Shown in pieces: positions 54,644 to 63,800 of a stretch of 64,000 bases of DNA. The DNA comes from Amycolatopsis decaplanina DSM 44594 (GTDB lineage Bacteria > Actinomycetota > Actinomycetes > Mycobacteriales > Pseudonocardiaceae): positions 310,001 through 374,000 of the forward strand of contig NZ_AOHO01000074.1 of assembly GCF_000342005.1 (NCBI RefSeq). The letters run 5' to 3'. A program made the position numbers and the translations under genes. The notes beneath the pieces were generated by a model. The model was not told where the DNA came from. It saw only the letters and a program-made list of their open reading frames with translations, and searched no databases. How positions within the stretch are numbered: the first letter of the stretch is position 1; every line of letters starts with the position of its first letter.

Positions 54644-57175
54644 TCACGTCCAGCCGAGCGGGGTGACCTCCGCCGCCGACGTCCACGGGCCGCGTCCGCC
54701 CGCCTCGGTGAGGGCGCGGAACCGCACATAGCGGGCCTGGGTGGGCCAGCATCGAAGGGTCTTCCGGGTCGCGTCGTCAGGGAAGGTACCCGTGGCGACG
54801 GGACTTCCCCAGGCTGACCCGTCGGTGCTCAAATAGACCTCGTAACCGCCGACGCGGCCGTGGGCGGAACCGTCCTGGCGCGGCAAGTAGACCAGGCCCG
54901 TGACGGTGCGGACTGCGCCCAGATCGAGGTGCAGTTCGTGGGGCAGCGGGTCTTCCCCGCCGGACCACTTGGTGTGCCAATGGGTGGCGGGATCGCCGTC
55001 GACGGCGTTCGTGGCGGCGCCGGACTCGCCCACGGTCTCCTGGCTGTCGGCCGAGCGGACGGTGGCGGCGAGCGGCCCGGAGCCCATGACCGGGTCGCTG
55101 ATGGTCTCGGCGCCGGTCTCGACATGGCCCGCGAAACGGCGAAGGAAGCCGTCCGGACCTTGAACAGTAAGGTCGTACCAGCCGCCCATGCCGCCTTCGA
55201 TGCTGAACCAGTCCTCGACCGTCGCGCCTTGGGCGACCGAGTACGTCCACGGCCCACCGCCCCGGTTACCGGTCCGCACGGTCAGTTCGCACGCGGCGCC
55301 CGCGTTGGTCATCTTCAGGTACACCACTCCGGAACCCGGCCGCAGCACGACTTCCGGATTCGGCTTGCCGCCGGTGGTCGCGGTGATCCGGTTGCCCGCG
55401 AATCGCCGCAGGAAGCCGTTGGGACCGTGCGCGGTGAGGTCGTACGCGCCGTCCGGGGAACCCACCTGCCAGTAGTCCGAGAGCGTCGCGTTCCCTCCGA
55501 GGGTGTAGCGCCAAGGCCCATCGGTCCGGTGCGCGTTGGCGTACACGTAGAAGTGGGCGCCCGCGGCACCGGTGTTGGCGAAGTCGATCCAGAACCGCTC
55601 GGCCGTCACCCGCCCCGAAACCTCCAGCCGGTAGGGCAAGGGCCGTGCCGTCCGCACCCCGGTCTCCGCCACGGGAAGCTTCTGCACGGAAGGCGGCTGC
55701 GGCTGGGTGTTCCACGGCCCGCTCGTCGGCACCGGCTTGGTCAGCGCCGGATAGGTCGCGTTCGGCGCCGTGGTGTCCAGCGCCGAGGTCAGATCGCCGC
55801 AGACGGTGCGCCGCCATGGCGAGATGTTCGGCTCGGCGACACCACTCCAGCGTTCCAGGAAGCGCAGCACGGAGGTGTGGTCGAAGACCTCCGAGCACAC
55901 CTTCCCGCCCCGGCTCCACGGCGAGATGACGAACATGGGCACTCGCACGCCCAGCCCGATCGGCTCAGCGGAGACGAATTCGTCGGTCGTGGCGACGGAA
56001 CTCTTGCCCTCGTCACCGGAGGCGGGCGGCGCGGGCGGCGGCATGTGGTCGAAGAAGCCACCGTCCTCGTCGTAGGTCAACAGGAACAGCGTCTTGTTCC
56101 ACACCTCGGGTTTGGAGGCGATCGTGTCGAGGATCGATTTCACCAGATCGGCCCCGGTGTTGGGTCCCCACGCGGGATGTTCGGTCTGCGATTCCGGCGC
56201 GACGATCCACGACACCGACGGCAACCTGCCCGCGTCGACATCGGCCTTGAAGGCGCTCGCCAGCTGCTTCGGCGCGACCCGGGCCAGCCCGCGATCGTAC
56301 AGAGCGCGCTCGGTCGCGGTCAGGGTCGCCACGCCGGTCGCCAGTCCGTCGAGCAGCCGGGTCCGTTCGGCGGCCGAAGCCGAATCCAGGGCGTAATAGA
56401 AGTACTCCAGCTTCGGGAAGGCTTTGCCCGCGGAGTCCTTCACCTTCGACAGAGCCTTGCCGCCGACGGCCAGGAAACTGCTGAAATAGTCCAGCGAATT
56501 GTCGCCGTAATTGTCCCATTCCTGATAGACCCGCCAACTGCGGCCCGCGGTCTGGAGGCGTTCGGCGTAGGTCTTCCAGGTGTAGCCGGTGTGCCCGGGG
56601 TTCTGCCAGGCGTCGTTGCCGATCGCGCGGGTCGTGCCGTCCGGCTCGTAGCCGAGTTTGCCGGTGAACAGGTACAACCGGTTCGGGTTGGTGGGCCCCA
56701 TTTCCGAGCAGTGGTAGGCGTCGCAGACGGTGAACGCGTCGGCCAGCTCGTGGTAGAACCGCAGCGCCGAACGCGTGTGGTAGGTCAGCGAGCGGACGCC
56801 CTTGGCCGCACGCCACGCGTCGTGACGGCCCTTGTTCCACGCCCGGTGCCCGCCGGACCAGCTGTGGTCGACGTCGGCCATGAACTGGTCGTCGATCGCG
56901 TACGGCAGCAGGGTGCCCGCGCCGTCGGGCTGCTGGAAGACCGACGCTCCCGAAGGCAATTTGATCGCGGCCGGATCACTGAAACCCCGTACGCCGCGAA
57001 GCGTTCCCAGATAGTGGTCGAACGACCGGTTCTCCTGCATGAACACCACGACATGCTCGATGACGTCGAGTCCGCCCGTCGGCGCTTCGGCGGCGAGCGC
57101 CTCCCGGACGCTCGCCGGGAGCAAAGTGAAGGCGGAAGCCGCACCAGCGGCCTTCAGCAGGGTACGACGGCGCAC
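54644..57175 (-). CDS. TAT-exported phospholipase C with C-terminal discoidin (F5/8 type C) domain
   Basis: An 843-aa secreted phosphocholine-specific phospholipase C of the acid-phosphatase-like superfamily. It has a twin-arginine signal (MRRRTLLKAAGAASAF), the catalytic front HVVVFMQENRSFDHYLGTLRG (about residues 40-60) and the metal-site region YDEDGGFFDHMPPP (about 368). Two DUF756-like beta domains follow (about 505-690), with the repeated phrase YDLT.(H/Q)GP(N/D)GFLRRFAG. The last 130 residues form a galactose-binding/discoidin domain (NAVDGDPATHWHTKWSGGED; ELHLDLGAVRTVTGLVYLPR), an addition to the basic architecture. GTG start with GGAGGG 5 nt upstream. It probably acts on host or environmental phospholipids for phosphate scavenging. 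Confidence 0.92.
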   Translation of the reverse strand: MRRRTLLKAAGAASAFTLLPASVREALAAEAPTGGLDVIEHVVVFMQENRSFDHYLGTLRGVRGFSDPAAIKLPSGASVFQQPDGAGTLLPYAIDDQFMADVDHSWSGGHRAWNKGRHDAWRAAKGVRSLTYHTRSALRFYHELADAFTVCDAYHCSEMGPTNPNRLYLFTGKLGYEPDGTTRAIGNDAWQNPGHTGYTWKTYAERLQTAGRSWRVYQEWDNYGDNSLDYFSSFLAVGGKALSKVKDSAGKAFPKLEYFYYALDSASAAERTRLLDGLATGVATLTATERALYDRGLARVAPKQLASAFKADVDAGRLPSVSWIVAPESQTEHPAWGPNTGADLVKSILDTIASKPEVWNKTLFLLTYDEDGGFFDHMPPPAPPASGDEGKSSVATTDEFVSAEPIGLGVRVPMFVISPWSRGGKVCSEVFDHTSVLRFLERWSGVAEPNISPWRRTVCGDLTSALDTTAPNATYPALTKPVPTSGPWNTQPQPPSVQKLPVAETGVRTARPLPYRLEVSGRVTAERFWIDFANTGAAGAHFYVYANAHRTDGPWRYTLGGNATLSDYWQVGSPDGAYDLTAHGPNGFLRRFAGNRITATTGGKPNPEVVLRPGSGVVYLKMTNAGAACELTVRTGNRGGGPWTYSVAQGATVEDWFSIEGGMGGWYDLTVQGPDGFLRRFAGHVETGAETISDPVMGSGPLAATVRSADSQETVGESGAATNAVDGDPATHWHTKWSGGEDPLPHELHLDLGAVRTVTGLVYLPRQDGSAHGRVGGYEVYLSTDGSAWGSPVATGTFPDDATRKTLRCWPTQARYVRFRALTEAGGRGPWTSAAEVTPLGWT

Positions 57176-57338
57176 GAAGCCCTCCAGGAATTGCCTTGAA
57201 CCCGTTCGATCGTGTTCGAAACTGCACTTTTGCGGCGGCTATCGAGCAGATAGAAGCATATGGATCTGATCGGTTCAAGGGTTCCGGCCACGGGCTGCAT
57301 GATCGGAGCAACATGACGCGACTTTCGGATGGTGACAC

Positions 57339-57388
57339 GCCTCGTGAGTGGTAAGGACGGTTCTAACCGTCCTTACCACTCACGAGGC
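57339..57388. repeat. Repeat family A hairpin (24-bp perfect stem) plus adjoining half-copy
   Basis: Arms 57339-57362 and 57365-57388 pair perfectly around 2 nt. A further half-arm (CTCACCACTCACGAG, 57390-57404) adjoins it and contains the stop codon of the next gene. It lies downstream of that minus-strand gene. Confidence 0.9.
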
Positions 57389-57389
57389 C

Positions 57390-57800
57390 TCACCACTCAC
57401 GAGCCGGACGACCGGACAAGGCCGCCACTGAAAGCACCATGACGACCGGCCAGATCACGGCCACCATCGGGGCTCCCCCGAAGGTGATCGCCGTGATCGA
57501 GGCCGCCGTCGCGATCAGCCCACCGACGGGTGACACGTAACAAAAACCCAAAGGACCAAGGAAGAGAGCCCACAACAACGCCGTCTTCACCGATTTCGCG
57601 GGCGGACGGGGAACCGGATACCGCCCCGGGCCGAGGACCTCGTGGTCGTCGCCCTGATACCACCCACCGGACATCAACGGCGGGTGTGGCGCGAAGAAGG
57701 CCGGTCTTCGGCCGAACGCCTTGGGCGTCCGCGGATTCTGCCCGGCCGGCTCGTGCCGGTGATCCTTCGGCCGTCCCATGACACTTTCGGCGCTGCGCAT
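57390..57800 (-). CDS. Small membrane protein with proline-rich N-terminus
   Basis: A 136-aa protein. The first 70 residues are hydrophilic and Pro/His-rich; two or three hydrophobic segments follow (ALLWALFLGPLGFCYVS, GLIATAASITAITF, MVAVIWPVVMVLSVAAL). ATG 57800 has GGAGG 5 nt upstream. The last residues and stop (PAREW) are encoded by a half-copy of repeat family A. No family assigned. Confidence 0.75.
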   Translation of the reverse strand: MRSAESVMGRPKDHRHEPAGQNPRTPKAFGRRPAFFAPHPPLMSGGWYQGDDHEVLGPGRYPVPRPPAKSVKTALLWALFLGPLGFCYVSPVGGLIATAASITAITFGGAPMVAVIWPVVMVLSVAALSGRPAREW

Positions 57801-57930
57801 GACATCCTCCCCCGTCGCCGGCCCGAGGCCTGGTGAAGTCACCCCTTGCCTGGCACAATTACCGTTCGCGGTTCGAAACTTCCGGGTCGTTCTGCCCACT
57901 GACCATGCTGACGAGTCGGGGGAGGGGCTG

Positions 57931-58023
57931 ATGCGTCAAATGGAACACAGCGCGATGGAATACAGCGCCGATTCGGCTCCCGGGGATCCGGAGGGCCGGG
58001 ATGACCGGTTCCTCCGCGGGTGA
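57931..58023 (+). CDS. Possible 30-aa upstream peptide
   Basis: ATG at 57931 follows a strong GGAGGGG and opens a 30-codon frame (MRQMEHSAMEYSADSAPGDP then EGRDDRFLRG) that ends 23 nt inside the Crp-family gene. It may be a translated leader affecting that gene, or chance. Confidence 0.35.
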   Translation: MRQMEHSAMEYSADSAPGDPEGRDDRFLRG

Positions 58024-58714
58024 ACAAGGGGGGCTCGGAACCTGGCGGCGGCTGACACCCGCGGAGCAGTCCGCTCTTCGGCGCGCCGGCCATGTGAAGG
58101 TGTGGCGGCCCGGCCAGATCCTCGCCCTCCAGGGCAGTCCGCCCACGAGCATGTTCGTCGTCCTGCACGGCTGGGTGAAGATCAGTGCCACCAACTATCG
58201 CGGTGAGGACGCCCCGCTCGCCGCCCGCGGCCCCGCCGAAATCGTGGGCGAACTGGCCCCGATCAGCGGACTCCCCCGTTCCGCAACGATGTCGGCGATA
58301 GACGAGGTGCACACCCTCGTCGTGCCTAGGGAGAGATTCCTCGGCGTGCTGCGCGCCCAGCCGCGGATCGCCGAGGAGATCTTCCGTACCGCGGCGATCC
58401 GGCTGCAGCAATCCGACAGGCTGCGTCTCGAATCCGGCGGCCCGGATTTCCCGCAACGCCTCGCCGCCGTTCTCCTGGAACTGGCGCTGCAGCACGCCGT
58501 CGACTGGACGGCCGAAAAGCAGGTCGATCTCCGCTTCAACCAAGGGGAATTGGCGGGCTTCGCGCGGGTCTCGCGCAGCACCCTGATCCGGGGCCTCGAA
58601 GAACTCCGGCGACTGGGTGTGGTGCGCACCGCGCGCCAGCGAGTCACCATCACCAGTCCTCGCACGCTACGGGAATTGGCGGCCGGGCGGCCACCACCTG
58701 CCACTGAGGCCTGA
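58001..58714 (+). CDS. Crp/Fnr-family transcriptional regulator
   Basis: A 237-aa regulator with a cyclic-nucleotide-binding beta-roll (residues about 20-130; GHVKVWRPGQILALQGSPPT, then GWVKISATNYRGE and IVGELAPISGLPRSATMSAI) and a C-terminal Crp-type winged helix (about 155-225; FNQGELAGFARVSRSTLIRGLEELRRLG). The phosphate-binding cassette is only partly canonical (GELAPISGLPRSAT), so cAMP binding is open. ATG 58001 follows GGAGGG. It lies directly upstream of the putative RiPP genes in the same direction and may control them. Confidence 0.88.
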   Translation: MTGSSAGEQGGLGTWRRLTPAEQSALRRAGHVKVWRPGQILALQGSPPTSMFVVLHGWVKISATNYRGEDAPLAARGPAEIVGELAPISGLPRSATMSAIDEVHTLVVPRERFLGVLRAQPRIAEEIFRTAAIRLQQSDRLRLESGGPDFPQRLAAVLLELALQHAVDWTAEKQVDLRFNQGELAGFARVSRSTLIRGLEELRRLGVVRTARQRVTITSPRTLRELAAGRPPPATEA

Positions 58715-58790
58715 TCAGGCACGAAATCTCGGCTATCCTGGTCGAGGTTCAACTCTCGCAACCGTTTCACGGGTGGAGGGAATCGGCACG

Positions 58791-58991
58791 ATGAGTTCAT
58801 TCTCGGCAAGCACCGAACCGGATATCGAATCGGCGTTGATCGATCTCGACGCGGTCTCACTCACCGCGTTACGAGAGCTGGACAGTGAAGCCTTCCGCCA
58901 TTCGGCGCACCACGTCGTCGAACGCACCACCCTCGTCCGCGCACGCTACAGAAGCGACAACAACTCCGGGGGCGGCGAGCGGATCGACTGA
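58791..58991 (+). CDS. Putative RiPP precursor with FxsA-like leader
   Basis: A 66-aa peptide. Residues 11-45 (IESALIDLDAVSLTALRELD and following helix EAFRHSAHHVVER) resemble the leader of FxSxx-COOH cyclophane RiPP precursors, which share a pattern of hydrophobic positions and a helix ending in Arg/Val-rich residues. The usual C-terminal FxSxx motif is absent. The tail LVRARYRSDNNSGGGERID instead offers Tyr, Asp and Asn residues as possible modification sites. ATG 58791 follows GGAGGG by 10 nt. The stop overlaps the start of the HExxH gene (TGATG), so they are coupled. Homology is inferred by eye and needs a profile search. Confidence 0.62.
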   Translation: MSSFSASTEPDIESALIDLDAVSLTALRELDSEAFRHSAHHVVERTTLVRARYRSDNNSGGGERID

Positions 58992-60808
58992 TGCCGCCAT
59001 CGGCCGAGGCTCGCCCCGCGTTCCACCGTTTGTCATGGCGAGACTTGGACTCGCTCGCACGCCTGGACGGCGACGAGGATATGGCTCGGCGCCTGCGACG
59101 GGCCGAGCGGAGCCGGCGCAAACTGTTGATCCACTCGTTGTTGACCGAGGCAATGAAGGCGCCGGGCCACTCGGGCCCCCTTCCGGCGCTGGATTCCGCC
59201 TGGGAACTCCTTGCACGTGCCGAAGCACGAGCCCCGCGAGCGGTGAACCGGATGCTTACCAATCCGTACACCGGCAGCTGGGCAGGTTATACGACTCGTC
59301 TGCTGCGCAACGGAATCGATGGAGTCGGTCCTTTGTGGGTGCACCTTGGGCACGCACACGCGATCGCCGCGGCCGCGGCGATCCGGGCGGAGCTGGACTT
59401 CGAGACCGCCATCCCGGTCTGGCACGGAAGCGCCATGATCCCTTCGCTCGGCATGGCCAGATTTCCGGACGACGGAACGTTTTCTTCGGCTGCCGTGCGA
59501 GGCGTGAACGGCCGGTACTCCGTGTCGAGCGCCGGAACGACGGTCCGCCTGCCGGACGCGCCCGGCTCCGATGCGCCGGGCTGGTGGGGAATCCGGCGGG
59601 TACGGAGCCAGGTCGGCGCGCACCGGTTCTCGTTGTGGCTGGACGACCTCGATCCTTATCGCGGGCTCTACGAACCGATTCCGCCGGAACGGTTGCCGGG
59701 CAAGGACGTGGCGGATTGGCAGCGGCTGATCGACGAGGCCTGCCGTCTGGTCGCCGCCCACCTGCCCGGTTTGGCCCGCATCATGCCCGTGGGATTGGCG
59801 TCACTGGTTCCGAAACCCCGGGTGTTCTTCCGAAATCCGAGCGCGTCGACGGGGGAAGCGTTCGGCAGCGCGGTGGTCGGCCTGCCCACTGACGGCGCGT
59901 CCCTCGCCGAGACACTGATCCACGAATTCCAGCACATAGTGCTCGGTGGTCTGCTGCACCTCGTCGAGTTGTACGAACCGGACCCACGGGAACGGATCTA
60001 CGTGGCATGGCGGGACGACCCGAGACCCGTGAGCGGCGCGCTGCAAGGCGTCTACGCCTTCTTCGGCGTCACAGCGTTCTGGCGAGCGCTGTATCAGGCC
60101 GACCAGAGTCCGCGGCGCTCCGGCTTCGAATTCGCCTACTGGCGGGAGCGGACGTGGCACACACTCCGAGTCCTGCGCGCGGACTCGACACTGACCGACG
60201 CCGGCCGACGTTTTCTCGACAACATCGCCGAACGGCTCGGGCCATGGCAGGGCGAGCCCGTGTCGACGGAGGCGAGTGAACTCGCCATGGCCGCGGGCCG
60301 GGATCATCTCGCGGGATGGCGTGCCCGGCATCTGCGACCGGACACGTCCGTGGTCGCCGAACTGGCGGCGGCGTGGCTCCGCGGACGGCCAAGGCCTCCC
60401 GCCGTCATCGACGCGACCAGCCTTCCCCCGACGCCGGTGCCGGACGGAAGCTGGTCCCACGCCAGAACGGACCTCATCAGGCTCGCAGTCGGCGGCACGG
60501 TGATGCCGACGGACGGACAACCTCCGGCGGTTCCTGGCGCCACCGCCGCGGATTTCGCCTACGTGGCGGGCGATTTCCTCTTAGCCGTCCAGGGCTACCG
60601 GGCGGAACTCACCGTGGATCCGGACCGGCCGAACTCGCTGGTCGGGCTGGGCCTCGCGCTCTCCGCACGAGGCCTCCATCCCGCCGCCCGCGCCTTGCTG
60701 CATTGTCCTGAACTCGTCCGCGCGGTACACCGGCCCTTGCGATCCGGTCCCCGGCCGCCGACTGTGGAAGAAATCGCCTCCTGGATCGGGCAAGTCGTAC
60801 CAGGGTGA
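58991..60808 (+). CDS. HExxH-motif putative peptide beta-hydroxylase
   Basis: A 605-aa protein with HEFQH at residues 311-315 in the context LAETLIHEFQHIVLGGLLHL. This matches the actinomycete HExxH-motif family now annotated as 2-oxoglutarate-dependent peptide beta-hydroxylases in RiPP loci. The motif would bind iron through its histidines. The N-terminal 150 residues are helical (RLRRAERSRRKLLIHSLL), the middle is beta-rich, and the C-terminal third is helical with a TPR-like stretch (YRAELTVDPDRPNSLVGLGL). Start overlaps the precursor stop by 1 nt. It converges with the NB-ARC-TPR gene 1 nt away. The substrate is presumably the 66-aa peptide; the chemistry is inferred. Confidence 0.75.
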   Translation: MPPSAEARPAFHRLSWRDLDSLARLDGDEDMARRLRRAERSRRKLLIHSLLTEAMKAPGHSGPLPALDSAWELLARAEARAPRAVNRMLTNPYTGSWAGYTTRLLRNGIDGVGPLWVHLGHAHAIAAAAAIRAELDFETAIPVWHGSAMIPSLGMARFPDDGTFSSAAVRGVNGRYSVSSAGTTVRLPDAPGSDAPGWWGIRRVRSQVGAHRFSLWLDDLDPYRGLYEPIPPERLPGKDVADWQRLIDEACRLVAAHLPGLARIMPVGLASLVPKPRVFFRNPSASTGEAFGSAVVGLPTDGASLAETLIHEFQHIVLGGLLHLVELYEPDPRERIYVAWRDDPRPVSGALQGVYAFFGVTAFWRALYQADQSPRRSGFEFAYWRERTWHTLRVLRADSTLTDAGRRFLDNIAERLGPWQGEPVSTEASELAMAAGRDHLAGWRARHLRPDTSVVAELAAAWLRGRPRPPAVIDATSLPPTPVPDGSWSHARTDLIRLAVGGTVMPTDGQPPAVPGATAADFAYVAGDFLLAVQGYRAELTVDPDRPNSLVGLGLALSARGLHPAARALLHCPELVRAVHRPLRSGPRPPTVEEIASWIGQVVPG

Positions 60809-60809
60809 C

Positions 60810-63800
60810 TCACATCAGGATCGGGTCGATGTCACAGTTGGCGCGGGCGCCGCGGCCGGCCGCCTGCGTTCCGGGGTGGGCCTCGCCCAAGATCCGGCGG
60901 TATCGCGCCAGGATCGGGGCGCTGAACGGCGCGGCCTCGTCCGTCCGGCCGAGCGCGGTCAAATCCAGGCCGAGGTTGAAGGACGCGGCCAGGACCGTGG
61001 GATGGTCCTCGCCGAGCACCTGTGTGCCCCGCTCGACCGCGTCCCGTCCCAGTTCGACCGCCCGGTCGAGTTCACCCAGTTCCGACAGATCACTCGCCAG
61101 GTTGATCGTGGCGATGACGGCATAGGGATGATCCGGGCCGATGGTAGCCCGGAGCTGCTCGAGGGCACGCTCGTCGAGGACGCGGGCGGCCGCTGGGTCG
61201 CCCTGCAGCCGCAGGGTCACCGCGAGGTCGGCGTTGGCCGCCAGGGTGTGCGGGTGGTGCTCGCCCAGACCACGCCGGTAGCGCTCGAAGGTCTCCTCAC
61301 CGAGCTTCCTGGCCGCGGCCAGATCACCCGAGTGACGGAGATCGATCGAATGGGCCAGCGCGGAGGCCATCGTCGTGCCGTGGTCGTCGCCGTAGGCGAG
61401 CCGGAACCTCTTGAGGACGTCCGTGGACAGGCTGAGCGCCCCGGGGTGGTCGCCGTCCTTCCTCCTGGCCACCGCGAGCAGCAGCGAGTTGCCCGCCGAG
61501 TCCAGCTGGTCCGCGCCGAAACGGGCGATGAAATTCTCCGTGAGCCGCTCCTGCTGAATCCGGGCCTGGCCGTATTCACCCGCCTCCCGCAGATCCACGT
61601 TCCGCGCGCTGTTGACACTGAACGTGCGGACATGATCACGGCCGAGGACCTCGATCCGCCGCCGTAGCGTGTCCTGATCCAGCTCCAGCGCCTCCCGGTA
61701 AGCGCCGCCCAGCCGGAGACTGATCGCGTGCTGATACGCGGCGTGCAACGTCTCCGGATCGTCTTCGCCGAACAGCCGCTTGGCCTTGTGGTAGACCTCT
61801 TCGCTCAGTTTGGTCGCCGCCGCGAAGTCACCCTGTGCCCGGAGGTCGATCGTGATGTTCCGCTGCAGAGCGAACGTCTCCTCGTTCTCCTCACCGGAAA
61901 TCTGAAGGCGTAGCGCGAGGGTGCGCTGGTTGAGCTCCGCAGCTTCGGCGTACCGGCCGATCGCCCATAGATAAAGCCCCAGCCTGGCCGAGACTTCGAG
62001 CGTCTGCGGATGCGTGGGGCCGAGAGTGTCGGTGAGCCGCTTCCGCGCTTCGATGCCGAGACGGGCCGCCTCTTCGTGATCGCCGTACTCGAACAGGTAG
62101 CGCATCAGGTTGATGTGGAGCTGACGCGGCCAGTCGTTGTCGCAGTCCAGGACGTTCGCCGCGTAGGCATGCGGCAGCAGCTCGCGGTAGCGCGACCAGT
62201 GCCTGCTGGACTCGGGATCATTCGGATCCAGCGCGGCCAGCAACTGATGCGCACCATGCTGCATCCGCGCATGCACCTGCCGGGCCATCACCCGATTACG
62301 CAACACCAACTGCACCAACCGGTGCAGCTGAAGCGTGTTGTTACCATGATCGATCTTCGCCAGACCATACCGATTGATGTCACGAATCGCCCGTGCCAGC
62401 TTGATCGGATCCCGCAACGCCGCGTCCAGCTCCGGGGAGATCGACACCCGATTCACCCCGGTCAGCAGATCACGCGAAATCGGCTCCGGCGAAAAGAACG
62501 CACAAATATGCAAAATCTGATGAGCCGCCGGATTACGCGTCTTCAACTCCTCGAACGAAACATTCCACGCCGCGGCGACGGAAACCTCGTTGTCGGGCGC
62601 CGAGGCGGTGTCGAGGATTTCCTCCACCGATTCGTCGAACAGGCGCAGGTACTCCTGCACCGGCATCCCCGTCACCGCGCGCCACGCCGCCGCCTGCTCC
62701 ACGGCCAACGGCAGGTCCCCGAGCTTCTCGGCGAGCTCGTCGGCATCGGCCGGGTCGATCTCCGGGCCCCGGCGGCCGAGCAGCTCGACGCTTTCCTCGC
62801 GTTTGAACACCGCCAGTTCCAGCGGGCGTGCGATACCCGCCCAGTCGGAGTTCCGCGAGGTGATCAGGATTTCGCCGGGGCCGTTGCGCGGAAAGAACGG
62901 CAACACGGTCTCCGGGCTCTCCGCGGCGTCGAACACCAGGAGCCAGCGACGGAACGGCCGTCCGGTCCGCAGCGCCTCGATGACGGCGGGGACCGCGACG
63001 CTGGCCTCGGACGCGCCTTGCAGGCCCAGGGTCCCGGCGAGTTCGGTGAGACCGGCGCGGATCTGGGTGGTGTGGGCGGCGTCGATCCACCAGACGAGGT
63101 CGTAATCCTGGAGATGCCGATAGATGTACTCGGCGGCCATCTGGGTCTTGCCGATACCGCCGAGACCGTGCAGCGCCGAAGGAAGCACGGCGGTGGTGCC
63201 ACTGCTCAGCCGCTTGGTGAGCTGGTCGAGCAATTCGTCGCGGCCGGTGAAGTTGGGGTTGCGCGGTGGTACGTTGCCGAAGACCAGCGGCGGATCGTCG
63301 GGCTGACGGGTGGGGAAATGCCGCGAGGTTTCCGACGCCGAAGGGTGCACGATCCGGGTCGTCGGCTCGTTCGCTTCGGGCTCGCTGAGATAGGACGAGC
63401 GTCCCTGTTTCTCAGGTGTCGAGGCAGGTGGACGTTCGGCCGTCTCACGCATCTTTGGGCTCACAGTCTTCTTTATTGATTCAGGTACGGGTACGACGAG
63501 GTCCAGGTCTTGTACCGCGTTCCGTAGCCGGTCAGCCCGGGACAGGTACGGTCCGGAAAGGGCGCGCATGAGCGCGCTTTCCAGTTCCACATCGGCCGAG
63601 GACTCGCGGGTGAGGTCCGGATCCGGTGTGTTGTTCGGGTCGGCGATGGCGTCCCGGAGGTGACCGAGCAGCCTGATCCGGTCACCGAAATGGGTGGCGG
63701 CCACTCGGACGACACTGGCCGTTTCCGACCGTCGCGCGCCACTGAGCAGCAATTCCCGGACCGCCTCGGGAAAAGCGAAGACCCCATCTGTGTCCCAAGT

